A stretch of DNA of 64,000 nt from Actinomadura opuntiae. Lineage in GTDB: Bacteria > Actinomycetota > Actinomycetes > Streptosporangiales > Streptosporangiaceae. The notes below the pieces were generated by a model. That model did no database searches and had not been told where the DNA came from. It worked only from the letters and a program-made list of their open reading frames with translations. The stretch spans positions 372,001 through 436,000 of the forward strand of contig NZ_JASNWF010000001.1 of NCBI RefSeq assembly GCF_030283205.1. Direction: 5' to 3'. Numbering within the stretch: the stretch's first letter is position 1; every line of letters starts with the position of its first letter. Shown in pieces: positions 9,364-18,993 of this stretch. The translations under genes and the position numbers were made by a program.

Positions 9364-10872
9364 ATGTCCGCACGTCAGGACCGGCGGCTCGTCCGCACCG
9401 ACGACCACTGGCTACACCTTCCCAACCCGCACGGCGTCCCCGTGGAGATCTGTGCGGGCGACGACGTCCCGCTCGAGCAGGCGGCCGTGGACGAGGCGCT
9501 CGGTCTCCTGGAGACCGCCCGCACGCTCCAGCGGCTCGCCGAGGCGACGCCCGGCTACGACGGCCCGGAGCCGCGCGTCACCCGCGTCGCGCTCACCCCC
9601 GACTTCCACAAGGGCGCCGGGATCCCGATCGGAACGGTCCTGGAGACCGAGCACACACTGCTGCCGCAGGCCGTCGGCAATGACGTCAACTGCGGGATGC
9701 GGCTGGAGGTGACGTCACTGAGCGCCGATCGCGTCCGGCCGAGGCTGGACGCGCTGGAGCGGCGGCTGCGGCACCTGTTCTTCGAGGGCGGGCGGCGGAT
9801 CGCGCTGACGCCCGTCCAGCGGGAGGCGCTGCTGCGCGACGGGTTGCCCGGCCTGCTGCTGGCCGGCGGCACACCGTGGCAGGGCGTGCGGCCGGGAGAC
9901 GCCGACGACGCGCTCGACCGCATGCACGCGCCCGGGTTCCCGGCCGAGACGGCCAAGGCGTTCGCCGACTGGATCGGCAGCGCGGGCGGCGCCAGCCACG
10001 ACAGCGTCATCGGCGGGATCGGCGGCGGCAACCACTTCGCCGAACTGCAGTACGTGGCGCAGGTGCACGACGCGGCGGCGGCGCACGCGTGGGGGCTCGC
10101 GCCCGGGACGGTCGTGACGATGGTGCACAGCGGATCGCTGTCACTGGGCCACCAGGCGAACGCCACCGCGCTGGACGCCCTGCGCGCCGGCTGGCCCACC
10201 GGACTCCCCCGTCCCCGCAACGGGATCCTGCCGTTCCTTCTGGACGAGCGGTCCGCGCGGGCGCGGCGCCGGTACCTGGACGCGTTCGGCAACGCCGCCA
10301 ACTTCGCGGCGGGCAACCGGTTCTTCCTGTCGCTGACCATGCGGGCGGGTCTGGCGGCCGAATACGGTGACGCGGATGCGCGGTTGCTGTACGACGCCCC
10401 GCACAACCTGTTCTGGCAGGACGGCGCCCGTGTGGTGCACCGCAAGGGCGCCACACCGGCGGGCGGGCACGAGGCGATGGCGGGCGGGCTCTACGCAATG
10501 TGGGGCGAGCCGGTGATCGTGCCCGGGTCGATGGGCGCGGCGAGCTTCGTGCTGCGCGGCCAAGGCGACCCGCGCACCCTGGCGAGCGCGTGCCACGGCG
10601 CGGGACGGCGGGTGCCGCGCGGGGCGTCGGCGCGCGGGAGCGACGCGGAGCTCGACGCGTTCCTGCGCGAGTTCCGCGTCGTGACGCCGCTGGACCACCG
10701 CGACCCGATGGTGGCGCGGCGGTCCGACGTGATGGCCGCGTGGCGCCGCGACCTCAAGCAGGAAGCGCCGTGGGCCTACAAGGACATCGGCCCGGTGGTG
10801 GCGAGCCTGCGCGGCGGCGGCGTCGCGACGCCGGTCGCCGAGCTGCGGCCGCTGCTGACCGTCAAGGGCTGA
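9364..10872 (+). CDS. RtcB family RNA-splicing ligase homolog
   Basis: This 502-residue protein of the RtcB family joins RNA 2',3'-cyclic-phosphate or 3'-phosphate ends to 5'-OH ends using GTP and Mn2+. The metal-binding cysteine motif is DVNCGMR, followed by IGGGNHFAE, then HSGS, the HRKGATPA segment, PGSMG and a C-terminal CHGAGRR carrying the guanylylated histidine of the family. Start at ATG 9364; the open frame extends further upstream but overlaps tetR. It lies directly downstream of the cloverleaf-like leader and ends 4 bp from the convergent aldehyde dehydrogenase. The physiological substrate is unknown. Confidence 0.88.
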   Translation: MSARQDRRLVRTDDHWLHLPNPHGVPVEICAGDDVPLEQAAVDEALGLLETARTLQRLAEATPGYDGPEPRVTRVALTPDFHKGAGIPIGTVLETEHTLLPQAVGNDVNCGMRLEVTSLSADRVRPRLDALERRLRHLFFEGGRRIALTPVQREALLRDGLPGLLLAGGTPWQGVRPGDADDALDRMHAPGFPAETAKAFADWIGSAGGASHDSVIGGIGGGNHFAELQYVAQVHDAAAAHAWGLAPGTVVTMVHSGSLSLGHQANATALDALRAGWPTGLPRPRNGILPFLLDERSARARRRYLDAFGNAANFAAGNRFFLSLTMRAGLAAEYGDADARLLYDAPHNLFWQDGARVVHRKGATPAGGHEAMAGGLYAMWGEPVIVPGSMGAASFVLRGQGDPRTLASACHGAGRRVPRGASARGSDAELDAFLREFRVVTPLDHRDPMVARRSDVMAAWRRDLKQEAPWAYKDIGPVVASLRGGGVATPVAELRPLLTVKG

Positions 10873-10876
10873 TCCT

Positions 10877-12310
10877 TCAGGGGACGTCGGTCTGGAGGTG
10901 TACGACCTTCACCGCGGTCATCTCGTCCAGCAGCTCGGGGCCGTAGCCGAAGCCCTGGCCGCTGGCGCGGCGCGGGGTGGCGGCGCCTCCCGGGGCGCCG
11001 CCGAACACCGCGTTGATCTTCACGGTGCCGGCCTTGAGGGTGCGCCAGGCCTGCTGCGCGTGCGCCATGTCGCGGGTGAGGACGGTCGCGGCGAGCCCGT
11101 AGCTGGAGCGGTTCGCCGCTTCCAGGGCCTCCTCGAACGAGCCGACGGCGCGGACGGGCGCGACCGGCCCGAACGTCTCCTCCGCCATGATCGCCATGGC
11201 GTCGGTGCAGCCGTCCAGGACGGTCGCCGGGTAGAAGCAGCCGGGCCCTTCGGGGATCCGCCCGCCGGCGCGCAGGCGCGCGCCGTCCGCGACGGCCTTC
11301 TCGACCTGCTCGTGGACCTGGGTGCGGTGCCGCTCGTCCACCAGCGGGCCGAGTTCGGTGGACGGGTCGCGGCCCGGTCCGGTCCGCAGCGCCTCCGCAC
11401 GCGCGGTGAGCGCGGCGACGAACTCCCTGGCGATCGCCTCGTGGACGTAGATCCGTTCGACCGAGGTGCAGATCTGGCCGGCGTTGGCGAAGCAGCCGGT
11501 GGCGGCCTGCTCGGCCGCCCGGCCGGGGTCGACGCCCGCGTCCACGATCAGCGGGTCGGCGCCGCCGTTCTCCAGCAGCGCCTTGGCGCCGGTCTCGGCG
11601 GTCAGCTCGGCGATGCGGCGGCCGGCGCGGGTGGAGCCGACGTGCGCGACCGCGTCGAGGTCAGGGTGGCCGGCGAGCGCCTCGCCGGTGGTGCCGTCGC
11701 CGCTGACCATGTTGACGACCCCGCCGGGCAGGCATCCGGCGAGCAGTTCGGTGAGCAGCGCGCCGGTGTGCGGGGTCCGCTCGGACGGCTTGTGCACGAC
11801 GGTGTTGCCGGTGACGACGGCCGCGCCGATGAGGCCGCAGGCGATGGCGACGGGGTCGTTCCACGGCGTGATGACGGCGACGAGCCCGAGCGGTTCGCGG
11901 GCCATGAAGTCGGCGGCGCTCCAGCCGCCCTGGAGGCTGCGGCCCCCGTGCAGGGGACCAAGCTCGGCGCACTGGCGCAGCGTCCCGACGCCGGCCTGGA
12001 CGCCGCCGAGCGCGTCGTCCGCCGGCTTGCCCATCTCGGCGGTGACCAGCGCGGCCAGCTCGTCCGCGTGCTCCTCGACGGCCCTGGCGGCGGCGTGCAG
12101 AGCGGCGCCGCGCTCGGCGGGCGCGGTCGCGGCCCAGCCGGGCGCCGCCCGGGTCGCGGCGGCCACCGCGGCCGCGACGTCCACGGCCGTGCCGACGGGC
12201 ACCTCGCCCACCGGGTCGCCGGTCGCGGGATCGGCCACCGCGAACGCGCCGTCCCCGCCGCCGCGGCTCCATCGCCCGCCCGCCAGCGTCCACCTGTCGC
12301 CTGGTCGCAT
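10877..12310 (-). CDS. NAD(P)-dependent aldehyde dehydrogenase
   Basis: This 477-residue ALDH-superfamily enzyme oxidises an aldehyde to the acid. It shows the Rossmann region (VITPWNDPVAIACGLIGAAV, then HKPSERTP), the general-base glutamate in LLENGGADPLIV, and the catalytic cysteine in GQICTSVERIYV. The EETFGPVAPV motif and C-terminal ATPRRASGQGFGYG are standard. It is divergent from the acyl-CoA dehydrogenase, which suggests a shared role in lipid or aldehyde catabolism. The substrate is not predictable. Confidence 0.93.
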   Translation of the reverse strand: MRPGDRWTLAGGRWSRGGGDGAFAVADPATGDPVGEVPVGTAVDVAAAVAAATRAAPGWAATAPAERGAALHAAARAVEEHADELAALVTAEMGKPADDALGGVQAGVGTLRQCAELGPLHGGRSLQGGWSAADFMAREPLGLVAVITPWNDPVAIACGLIGAAVVTGNTVVHKPSERTPHTGALLTELLAGCLPGGVVNMVSGDGTTGEALAGHPDLDAVAHVGSTRAGRRIAELTAETGAKALLENGGADPLIVDAGVDPGRAAEQAATGCFANAGQICTSVERIYVHEAIAREFVAALTARAEALRTGPGRDPSTELGPLVDERHRTQVHEQVEKAVADGARLRAGGRIPEGPGCFYPATVLDGCTDAMAIMAEETFGPVAPVRAVGSFEEALEAANRSSYGLAATVLTRDMAHAQQAWRTLKAGTVKINAVFGGAPGGAATPRRASGQGFGYGPELLDEMTAVKVVHLQTDVP

Positions 12311-12453
12311 GCCCGTGAACCCCTGTCCCGTGAGATCTCGACCGCGGTCACCTACCCGGACGGCGGCGCTTCAATGACGGCGGGGACCTGCGTCAGTGCT
12401 CACTTACTGGATCGGCTACGGTGGATCCCCACGCGAGTTCGAGGGAGGCGCGG

Positions 12454-13635
12454 GTGGACTTCGATCTGCCGGAGAACGCGGCGGCGGTGCGCGAGGGCGT
12501 GCTGGCCATCGCCGGGAAGTACGACCAGGAGTACTGGAGCCGCTGCGACGCCGACAAGCGGTGGCCGGAGGAGGTCTGGCGGGAGCTGGTCCAGGGCGGC
12601 TGGCACAGCCTGGCGATCCCCGAGGAGCACGGCGGCGCGGGCCAGGGCCTGCTGGAGCTGGCGGTCGCGCTGGAGGCGCTCGCCGAGGGCGGCGCGGGCG
12701 GCGCCGCGTCGTTCATGTACCTGCTCACCCCGGCGTTCGGCGGGCTGACGATCGCCCGGCACGGCACCGAGGAGCAGAAGCGCGCGTTCCTGCCGCGGAT
12801 CGCGGCGGGCGAGATCGAGACCTGCTTCGCGATCACCGAGCCGGACGCGGGCAGCAACGCGATGAACATCTCGACGCAGGCCCGCCGCGACGGCGATGCC
12901 TTCGTGGTGAACGGCCAGAAGATCTGGATCTCCGGCGTCGAGCGCGCCGACTACCTGGTGCTGGTCACCCGCACGATCCCGGCGGCCGAGGCCAAGCCCC
13001 GCACGAACGGCTTCACCGTCCTGCTGGTGGACGTCAAGCAGGCCGTCGCCGACGGCACGCTGACCTACCGGCCGATCCCCAAGCTCGGCACCAACACCGT
13101 CGCCTCGAGCATGGTGTTCCTGGACGGGGTGCGCGTCCCGGCCGACCACGTCCTCGGCGAGGTCGACCAGGGGTTCGCCGTGCTGTGGGACATCCTCAAC
13201 CCCGAGCGGATCCTGGCGGCGGCGGGCGGCGTCGGGTCCGGCGGCCTCGTGCTGAAGATCGCCTGCGACTACGCCACCGACCGGGCGCCGTTCGGCAAGC
13301 CGATCGGCTCGAACCAGGGCATCGCGTTCCCGCTCGCCCGGATCAAGGCGCAGCTGGAGCTGGCCCGGCTGATGACCTACAAGGCCGCGTGGCTGTGGGA
13401 CCAGGGCCGGCCATGCGGCTCCGAGGCCAACATCGCCAAACTCACCGCCGCCGACGCCGCCTGGCAGGCCGCCGACCGCGCCTTCCAGACGCACGGCGGC
13501 ATGGCGTACTCGCTGGAGTACCCGGTCGCCCGGATGTTCCGCGACGCCCGCATCGCCAAGAACATCCCGGTCGCCGAGGAACTGGTGCTGGCCCACATCG
13601 CCCAGCACGAACTGGGCCTCCCCCGCTCCTACTGA
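12454..13635 (+). CDS. Acyl-CoA dehydrogenase
   Basis: This FAD enzyme catalyses alpha,beta-desaturation of an acyl-CoA, 393 residues. I chose GTG 12454 (VDFDLPENAAAVREGVLAIA) because GAGGGAGG lies 5 bp before it and family proteins start at this point. FAD/substrate motifs are ETCFAITEPDAGSNAMNIST and KIWISGVERADYLVLVTR. The C-terminal helix has no glutamate at the usual MCAD position (DARIAKNIPV). LNPERILAAAGG offers a glutamate where isovaleryl-CoA dehydrogenase carries its base. The terminal LGLPRSY is common in actinomycete homologs. A palindrome-like AGTGCTCACT (12395-12404) upstream may be an operator. Confidence 0.92.
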   Translation: MDFDLPENAAAVREGVLAIAGKYDQEYWSRCDADKRWPEEVWRELVQGGWHSLAIPEEHGGAGQGLLELAVALEALAEGGAGGAASFMYLLTPAFGGLTIARHGTEEQKRAFLPRIAAGEIETCFAITEPDAGSNAMNISTQARRDGDAFVVNGQKIWISGVERADYLVLVTRTIPAAEAKPRTNGFTVLLVDVKQAVADGTLTYRPIPKLGTNTVASSMVFLDGVRVPADHVLGEVDQGFAVLWDILNPERILAAAGGVGSGGLVLKIACDYATDRAPFGKPIGSNQGIAFPLARIKAQLELARLMTYKAAWLWDQGRPCGSEANIAKLTAADAAWQAADRAFQTHGGMAYSLEYPVARMFRDARIAKNIPVAEELVLAHIAQHELGLPRSY

Positions 13636-13641
13636 CCGTCG

Positions 13642-13695
13642 ACTTGCGGCGAGTCGTCGTTATGAGGCGCCTCATAACGACGACTCGCCGCAAGT
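13642..13695. terminator. Perfect 54-bp palindrome, bidirectional terminator between convergent genes
   Basis: Each 27-nt arm (13642-13668 and 13669-13695) is an exact inverted copy of the other, with GCGC at the centre. The palindrome fills almost all of the 70 bp between the stops of the acyl-CoA dehydrogenase and the acyl-CoA synthetase, which converge here. The hairpin would end transcription from both sides. The perfect match is longer than termination needs, so it may also be a dispersed genomic repeat. Confidence 0.8.
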
Positions 13696-13705
13696 GAACG
13701 CGGTT

Positions 13706-15172
13706 CTAGCCGCCTTCGGGGAGGCGGACGGAGCGGGCCGGGTCGTGCGCGGCGCGCAGCTCGCGCTTGAGGATCTTGCCGGAGTGGTTGCGCGGCATCG
13801 CCTCGACCACCTCGTACCAGCGGGGGCGCTTGAACCCGCCGAGCAGGGCGCGGCAGTGCTCGTCCAGATCGGCGGGCGTCGTCCCGTCGCGGACGACCAC
13901 GAGCGCCTTCACCGCCTCGCCCCACCGGCCGTCCGGGACGCCGATCACCGCGGCGTCCAGCACGCCCGGATGCCGGACGAGCACCTGCTCGACCTCGGCG
14001 GAGTACACGTTCTCGCCGCCGCTCTTGACCATGTCCTTGGCGCGGTCGACGAAGAAGAAGTAGCCGTCGGCGTCGCGGCGCATCAGGTCGCCGGTGTGCA
14101 GCCAGCCGTCGGCCATCGGATCGGGCAGCCCGGCGTAGCCGGCCATCACGCTCGCTCCGCGCAGCAGCAGTTCGCCGACCTCGCCGGGTGCGTCCGCGCC
14201 GTCCAGCGCGAGATCGAACGGCGGCAGCGGCAGGCCGACGGTGCCCGGACGCTCCAGCTCGTCGTCCAGCGTGGTGATCGTGACGAAGTTGCCCGCCTCG
14301 GTCGAGCCGTAGACGCCGCGGTACCCGATGCCGAGGTCGCGGAGCGCGGTGAGGGTCGCCGCGCGCTCGGTGGCGGCCATCCCGAACACCAGCCGCAGCG
14401 AGCCGGGCGCGGCGTCGGGGTGCCGCAGCGCCCGCCCGGTGCCCGTGGGGAAGATCGCCACCGTGACGCCGTGCTCGGCGACGAGCGGCCAGAGCGCCTC
14501 GGGCGAGGGTCCGGCGGGCAGCACCACCGTCCCGCCCGCCGCGAGATGGCCGAGCGCCGCTCCGTACCCGGCGACGTGGAACAGCGGCAGCGTGCCGAGC
14601 AGCCGGTCCGCGCCGGTGATGCCGAACGCGTGCACCGCGTTGGCGGTGGCGGCGACCCACCCGCGATTGGTGAGCAGGCAGCCCTTGGGGCGTCCGGTCG
14701 TCCCGGACGTGTAGAGCTGGATGATCGGCGCGTCCGGGGCGGGGCGCGGAAGATCGTACGGCGGCGCCTCGTCCAGGGCCCGGTCGAGGGCGGGGCCGAT
14801 CGTCCAGTGGGTCAGGTCGAGCAGGCCCGACGCGCGGGCGAGGTCCTCCAGCGCCGGATGGACGATCGCGTGCCGCGCGGCCGCGTCCTCGGCCTGGAAC
14901 CGGATCTCCGCCGGCGCCAGCCGGACGTTCAGCGGCACCACGACCGCGCCGATCAGCGACGCGCCGAAGGCGGCCTCGATCGCCTCGGGCACGTTCACGG
15001 TCAGCAGCGCGATCCGGTCGCCGGCCCGCGCGCCCCCGGCGGCCAGCAGCCCGGCCCACCGCTCCACGCGGGCGTGCAGCTCGCGGTAGGTGCGGGTCCG
15101 GCCGTCCCAGGCGAACGCCGTCCGGTCCGGCCAGAGGGCAGCGCCGCGATGGGCGAGGTCACCGAGCAGCAT
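13706..15172 (-). CDS. AMP-dependent acyl-CoA synthetase/ligase
   Basis: This enzyme activates a fatty or aromatic acid to its CoA thioester through an acyl-adenylate, 488 residues. The P-loop-like signature is LYTSGTTGRPKGC, the adenylate region GVYGSTEAGNFVTI, the hinge aspartate region WLHTGDLMRRDADGYFFFVD, and the C-terminal catalytic lysine lies in RNHSGKILKREL. I chose ATG 15172 (MLLGDLAHRGAALWPD) with GGAAGGA upstream; a start 39 bp further up is possible. It converges on the acyl-CoA dehydrogenase through the palindrome. Confidence 0.92.
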   Translation of the reverse strand: MLLGDLAHRGAALWPDRTAFAWDGRTRTYRELHARVERWAGLLAAGGARAGDRIALLTVNVPEAIEAAFGASLIGAVVVPLNVRLAPAEIRFQAEDAAARHAIVHPALEDLARASGLLDLTHWTIGPALDRALDEAPPYDLPRPAPDAPIIQLYTSGTTGRPKGCLLTNRGWVAATANAVHAFGITGADRLLGTLPLFHVAGYGAALGHLAAGGTVVLPAGPSPEALWPLVAEHGVTVAIFPTGTGRALRHPDAAPGSLRLVFGMAATERAATLTALRDLGIGYRGVYGSTEAGNFVTITTLDDELERPGTVGLPLPPFDLALDGADAPGEVGELLLRGASVMAGYAGLPDPMADGWLHTGDLMRRDADGYFFFVDRAKDMVKSGGENVYSAEVEQVLVRHPGVLDAAVIGVPDGRWGEAVKALVVVRDGTTPADLDEHCRALLGGFKRPRWYEVVEAMPRNHSGKILKRELRAAHDPARSVRLPEGG

Positions 15173-15293
15173 GCCCCGATCCTTCCGAACCGCGTTCGGA
15201 TCGGTCAACATCCGGATCCATCCGGCCGTTGCCTAGATCACATCCCCGGCGCCAGCATGGGGGCAGCATCCGCCGCAGCGCCGAGGAGAACCG

Positions 15294-15728
15294 ATGCCGA
15301 GGTCGTACGCCAGCGCCGTCCTCAACGCCACCGCCGACGAGGTGTGGGCCTACCTGCGCGACTTCGGGAACCTCGCCGACTGGATGCCCGGCCTGCAGAC
15401 CAGCGTGATCGAGGACGGCGGCTCCGGCGACCGCGTCGGATGCGTCCGCCGGGCCTGGGGCCTCGGCGACTCGGTGTTCCGCGAGCGGCTCGCCGGGCTG
15501 GACGACGCCGGGCGCAGCTACTGGTACCAGGTGCTGGAGGCGCCGCTGCCGATCCGCGACGCCAGTGCCCACCTGCGCGTCGCGCCGGTGACCGGCACCG
15601 GGCAGGCGTTCGTCGAGTGGTCGGGCGAGTTCTCCGCCGACCCCGGCGACGAGGAGGCCATGGACAAGACGCTGTCCCGCGGCATCTACGCCACCGGTTT
15701 GGACGCCCTCGCCCGGCGCTTCGCCTGA
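15294..15728 (+). CDS. SRPBCC family protein (polyketide cyclase/dehydrase-like)
   Basis: This 144-residue START-like helix-grip protein probably binds a hydrophobic ligand. It begins with the typical strand-helix MPRSYASAVLNATADEVWAY, then FGNLADWMPGL, and ends with a long C-terminal helix (AMDKTLSRGIYATGLDALAR). It is divergent from the acyl-CoA synthetase (121 bp). It ends 19 bp from the convergent enoyl-CoA hydratase. No catalytic residues can be assigned. Confidence 0.85.
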   Translation: MPRSYASAVLNATADEVWAYLRDFGNLADWMPGLQTSVIEDGGSGDRVGCVRRAWGLGDSVFRERLAGLDDAGRSYWYQVLEAPLPIRDASAHLRVAPVTGTGQAFVEWSGEFSADPGDEEAMDKTLSRGIYATGLDALARRFA

Positions 15729-15747
15729 CGTCTGGGGCGCGCGGCGT

Positions 15748-16551
15748 TCAGCGGAAACGCGGCGGGCGCTTCTCCCGGATCGCGGCCACGCCCTCCTGAA
15801 CGTCCGGGCCGGTGAACCCGAAGAACTCCATCGCCAGCGACGCGTCGAACGTCGGCCCGGCCAGCCGCAGCCAGTTGTTCAGCGCGTGCTTGGTGAACGA
15901 GATCGCCTCCGCCGGTCCGGCGGCGAGCCGCCCGGCGATCTCTAGCGCCCGCTCGTGCACCTCCTCGTCGTCCACGCACAGCGAGACCAGGCCGATCCGC
16001 TCGGCCTCCTCGCCGGTGAGCACGTCGTTCAGCAGCAGGTAGTACTTCGCCTTGGCCATCCCGCACAGCAGCGGCCAGATGATCGCCGAGTGGTCGCCCG
16101 CCGCGACGCCGAGCCGGACGTGCCCGTCGATGATCTTCGCGGAGCGTCCCGCGACGGAGATGTCCGACAGCATGGCCACCGCCAGCCCGGCGCCGACGGC
16201 CGGGCCCTGGATCGCGCTGACCACCGGCTTGGCGCAGTTCAGCACGTTCATCACGATGTCGCGGGCCTCGCGCATGATCCTGCGCCGCGCCGCGTGGTCG
16301 CCCATCATCTCCTCGATCATGGACATGTCGCCGCCCGCGGAGAACGCCGTCCCCTCCCCGCGCACCAGCACCGCGCGGACCGCGTCGTCGTTGTCGGCGT
16401 CCCGCCAGATCTCCGCCAGCTCCCGGTGCCCGACGGTGTCGAGCGCGTTGAGCTTGCCGGGCGTGCTCATCGTGACGCGCAGCACCCCGTCCGCCGCCCG
16501 GTCGAGCTTCAGCCGCTCGTACCTGCCGTACACGCCGTCCACGTCGCTCAT
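15748..16551 (-). CDS. Enoyl-CoA hydratase/isomerase family protein
   Basis: This crotonase-fold enzyme of beta-oxidation type has 267 residues. The oxyanion-hole segments are [16 protein letters not shown] (about residue 70) and [16 protein letters not shown] (about residue 115). The usual catalytic glutamate position reads [16 protein letters not shown], with aspartate in place of one of the two glutamates, so the exact reaction is open. The start ATG overlaps the stop of the upstream esterase as ATGA, and GGAGGG precedes it. It is probably co-expressed with that hydrolase. Confidence 0.9.
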   Translation of the reverse strand: MSDVDGVYGRYERLKLDRAADGVLRVTMSTPGKLNALDTVGHRELAEIWRDADNDDAVRAVLVRGEGTAFSAGGDMSMIEEMMGDHAARRRIMREARDIVMNVLNCAKPVVSAIQGPAVGAGLAVAMLSDISVAGRSAKIIDGHVRLGVAAGDHSAIIWPLLCGMAKAKYYLLLNDVLTGEEAERIGLVSLCVDDEEVHERALEIAGRLAAGPAEAISFTKHALNNWLRLAGPTFDASLAMEFFGFTGPDVQEGVAAIREKRPPRFR

Positions 16552-17522
16552 GCCGCGCTGCCCTCCCGCGCTTGATCGCCGAATGCCGCGCGCAATCGTC
16601 GCACAGCGAACTCCATCGCCTCGGCGCCGGCATCGAAGATCTCCGGGAGCAGGAAGAACGAGTGCACGACCCCGTCGTAACGGCGCGCCACCACCGGCAC
16701 GCCCGCCTCGGCGAGCCGCCGCGCGTAGGCCTCGCCCTCGTCGCGCAGGATGTCGCACTCGGCGGTGATCACGGTGGCGGGGGCGACGCCGGCGAGGTCG
16801 GGGGCGCGCAGCGGTGCCAGCCGCGGATCCGAGGGGTCGGCGCCGCCCCGGTACAGGTCCATGAACCGGGCGAGCGTCGCGGCGTCCAATCCGTAGCCGG
16901 TGCCGTACTCGCGCCAGCTCGGGGTGTCCATCGCCGTGTCCGTCACCGGGTAGACCAGCAGCTGGTGGGCCAGGGGCAGGCCGCGGTCGCGGGCCAGCAG
17001 CGCGGCGGCGGCGGCCAGGTTGCCGCCCGCGCTGTCGCCGGCCACGGCGAGCGCGCCCGGCGCGGCGCCGTAGCGGTCCGGTTCGCGGGCCACGGACGAA
17101 AGGACCGCCCAGGCGTCGTCCACCGCCGCGGGGAACGGGTTCTCCGGTGCGAGCCGGTAGCCCACGTTCAGCACGGCGCATCCGGCGCCGGCCGCCAGGT
17201 CGCGGCACGCGGCGTCCACGTTGTCGACGCCGCCGAGCACCCAGCCGCCGCCGTGCAGGTAGACCAGTGCGGGCAGCGGGCCGCGCTCGAGCGGTTCGGG
17301 ACGGTAGAGGCGCACCGGCACGGGACCGCCCGGCCCCCGTACGGCCAGGTCAGCGACGTGCGGCAGCTCGCGGCGGTCGACGGGGAAGACCTCGCCGATC
17401 CTGCGCCGCATCTCCTCGATCGCGGGCTGGGGGTCCGCCTCGACCGGCGGGGCGTCCGGGGGCAGCGCGGTCCAGGCGGACAGCAGCTCCAAGAAGCTCA
17501 CGGTCTGCGGATGCAAGGGCAT
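16548..17522 (-). CDS. Alpha/beta hydrolase fold-3 esterase (HSL family)
   Basis: This 324-residue carboxylesterase has the hormone-sensitive-lipase signature [11 protein letters not shown] (oxyanion hole), the nucleophile elbow [15 protein letters not shown], the acidic residue in [14 protein letters not shown], and the histidine in [11 protein letters not shown]. It is the first gene of a two-gene unit with the enoyl-CoA hydratase (ATGA overlap). It may release an acyl substrate for the neighbouring CoA genes, which is inference. Confidence 0.92.
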   Translation of the reverse strand: MPLHPQTVSFLELLSAWTALPPDAPPVEADPQPAIEEMRRRIGEVFPVDRRELPHVADLAVRGPGGPVPVRLYRPEPLERGPLPALVYLHGGGWVLGGVDNVDAACRDLAAGAGCAVLNVGYRLAPENPFPAAVDDAWAVLSSVAREPDRYGAAPGALAVAGDSAGGNLAAAAALLARDRGLPLAHQLLVYPVTDTAMDTPSWREYGTGYGLDAATLARFMDLYRGGADPSDPRLAPLRAPDLAGVAPATVITAECDILRDEGEAYARRLAEAGVPVVARRYDGVVHSFFLLPEIFDAGAEAMEFAVRRLRAAFGDQAREGSAA

Positions 17523-17598
17523 GCGGCGGCCTCCGGGGGGCGGTGTGCGCGGAATCTACCGCTTTCGCCTTCCCCGGTACGCGGGGATCAATCCCCGG

Positions 17599-18348
17599 TC
17601 AGCGGCCGGCGGCCTCGGCCACCAGCGCCTCGAACAGCCGCTTGTCGTCGCCGTCCTCGGGGTGCCACTGCACCGCCAGGCCGAACCGGTGGCCCTGCAG
17701 CTCCACGGCCTCGACGACCTGGTCGTCCGCCCAGGCCACGGCCGACAGGCCCTTGCCGAGGCGGCTCACCGCCTGGTGGTGGTAGGTGGGAACGTCGGCG
17801 GAGTCGCCGAGGATCTTGCCGATGGCGCTCGTCGCGCTGATCTGCACCCGGTGCGTGCCGATCTTCCCGACCTCGGGCGCGTGCGCCTTGTGCCCGACGG
17901 CCTCCGGCAGGTGCTGGACGAGCGCGCCGCCGCGCGCCACGTTGAGCACCTGCATGCCCCGGCAGATCGCCAGGAACGGCAAGTCCGCGTCCACCGCCGC
18001 GCGCGCGAGCGCCAACTCGAACCGGTCGCGCTGCGGCTGCGGCGGCCCGGTCTCGGCGTGCCGCTCGGCGCCGTACAGGTCGGGGTCGAGGTCGCCGCCG
18101 CCCGCGAGGACGAGCCCGTCCAGCCGGGACACCAGGGCGGCGAGGCCGCGCAGGCTCCCGGTCGGCGGCACCATGACCGGGACGCCGCCGGCGCGCTCGA
18201 CCGAGCGCACGTACGAGGCCGGCAGCAGCGCGGCCTCGCGCACCCAGACGCTCCAGCGGGCCGGCTCCTCGTACGTGGTGATGCCGATGAGCGGCGGCGC
18301 CCCTCCCCCTGCGGCGGGGCCCGGAGCCCCTCGGATCGCCTCTGACAT
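17599..18348 (-). CDS. Gamma-glutamyl-gamma-aminobutyrate hydrolase family protein (class I GATase-like)
   Basis: This 249-residue peptidase C26/PuuD-type hydrolase cleaves a gamma-glutamyl amide. The nucleophilic cysteine lies in FLAICRGMQVLNVARGG (about residue 131), the glycine-rich oxyanion segment is DGLVLAGGGDLDPDLYG, and the His-Glu pair is in LAVQWHPEDG. The ligand-contact segment PTYHHQAVSRLGKGL is also conserved. A Gly/Pro/Ala-rich N-terminus of about 17 residues precedes the fold. No polyamine genes lie nearby, so the substrate is not set by context. Confidence 0.93.
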   Translation of the reverse strand: MSEAIRGAPGPAAGGGAPPLIGITTYEEPARWSVWVREAALLPASYVRSVERAGGVPVMVPPTGSLRGLAALVSRLDGLVLAGGGDLDPDLYGAERHAETGPPQPQRDRFELALARAAVDADLPFLAICRGMQVLNVARGGALVQHLPEAVGHKAHAPEVGKIGTHRVQISATSAIGKILGDSADVPTYHHQAVSRLGKGLSAVAWADDQVVEAVELQGHRFGLAVQWHPEDGDDKRLFEALVAEAAGR

Positions 18349-18993
18349 GCGTGGATTCCCCTCTGCTGAGCACTGGCCACGGGTCGGCTACCGATATGTG
18401 GTAATTCACCACCGTTGCGTGCACATCATGGCGCATCGCCCGCCCCCACGGACCGTCCCGCCCCCGGTCTTCCACCGGCAAGCTTGCCGCACGGTCCGGA
18501 TCTCCGCAGGCCGAAGCCCCGACCCCGGTCCGGGCCCCCGACCTGGACGATCATGGTCCGTGGCGCCGGCCGGGCGGCGGGCGCGCGCGGCGTCCGGAGC
18601 GCGGGGAACATCCCCTACCGAACGAGCAGATCTTCTACTCGGGCGAAGATATGTGCACTGATCCCGTTCGGTTCCGTTCCGTGTCCCGCCGTCCGGGAGC
18701 GAGGCCGCCCGTCCATGAACATCAGCCCCTCCGGAAATTCCGGCAATCATTGACGATCATCCGGGGACGTGGGAGTACCGATCAGTATTCACCCCATTTG
18801 TCGCATCGATTTCGATCACAGAGAATTAACATCTGATTACTTGTCGTGACATTGGCGGCCGCCGGACCCCCGGAACCTTGAGGACGTGGGATTTCCGGTG
18901 CGAGAATCTCACCGAGCCGGGCATCCGGTGGGCGCGCGAGGCGCCGAGTGGTCACCGGTGCCGGCCGCCATCCGCCGAGGGGGCGTGCCTGCC
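18349..18993. other. Intergenic region upstream of the flavohemoprotein gene, no supported gene
   Basis: About 640 bp with no convincing coding sequence; the open frames here have arginine/proline-rich shadow composition. The part from about 18720 to 18860 is clearly richer in A/T than its surroundings and probably holds the flavohemoprotein promoter. A small palindrome, CCGGAAATTCCGG, lies near 18731. I could not identify a specific nitric-oxide-responsive operator. Confidence 0.5.

Noticed and set aside
10898..12748. 616-codon plus-strand frame
   Set aside because: Mirror of the aldehyde dehydrogenase codons, running on into the 5' part of the acyl-CoA dehydrogenase in another frame.
13694..15799. 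701-codon plus-strand frame
   Set aside because: Antisense of the acyl-CoA synthetase; no recognisable motif and it would swallow the SRPBCC gene.
18406..18753. Frames of about 110 codons upstream of the flavohemoprotein
   Set aside because: No ribosome site, Arg/Pro-rich composition and overlap on both strands.
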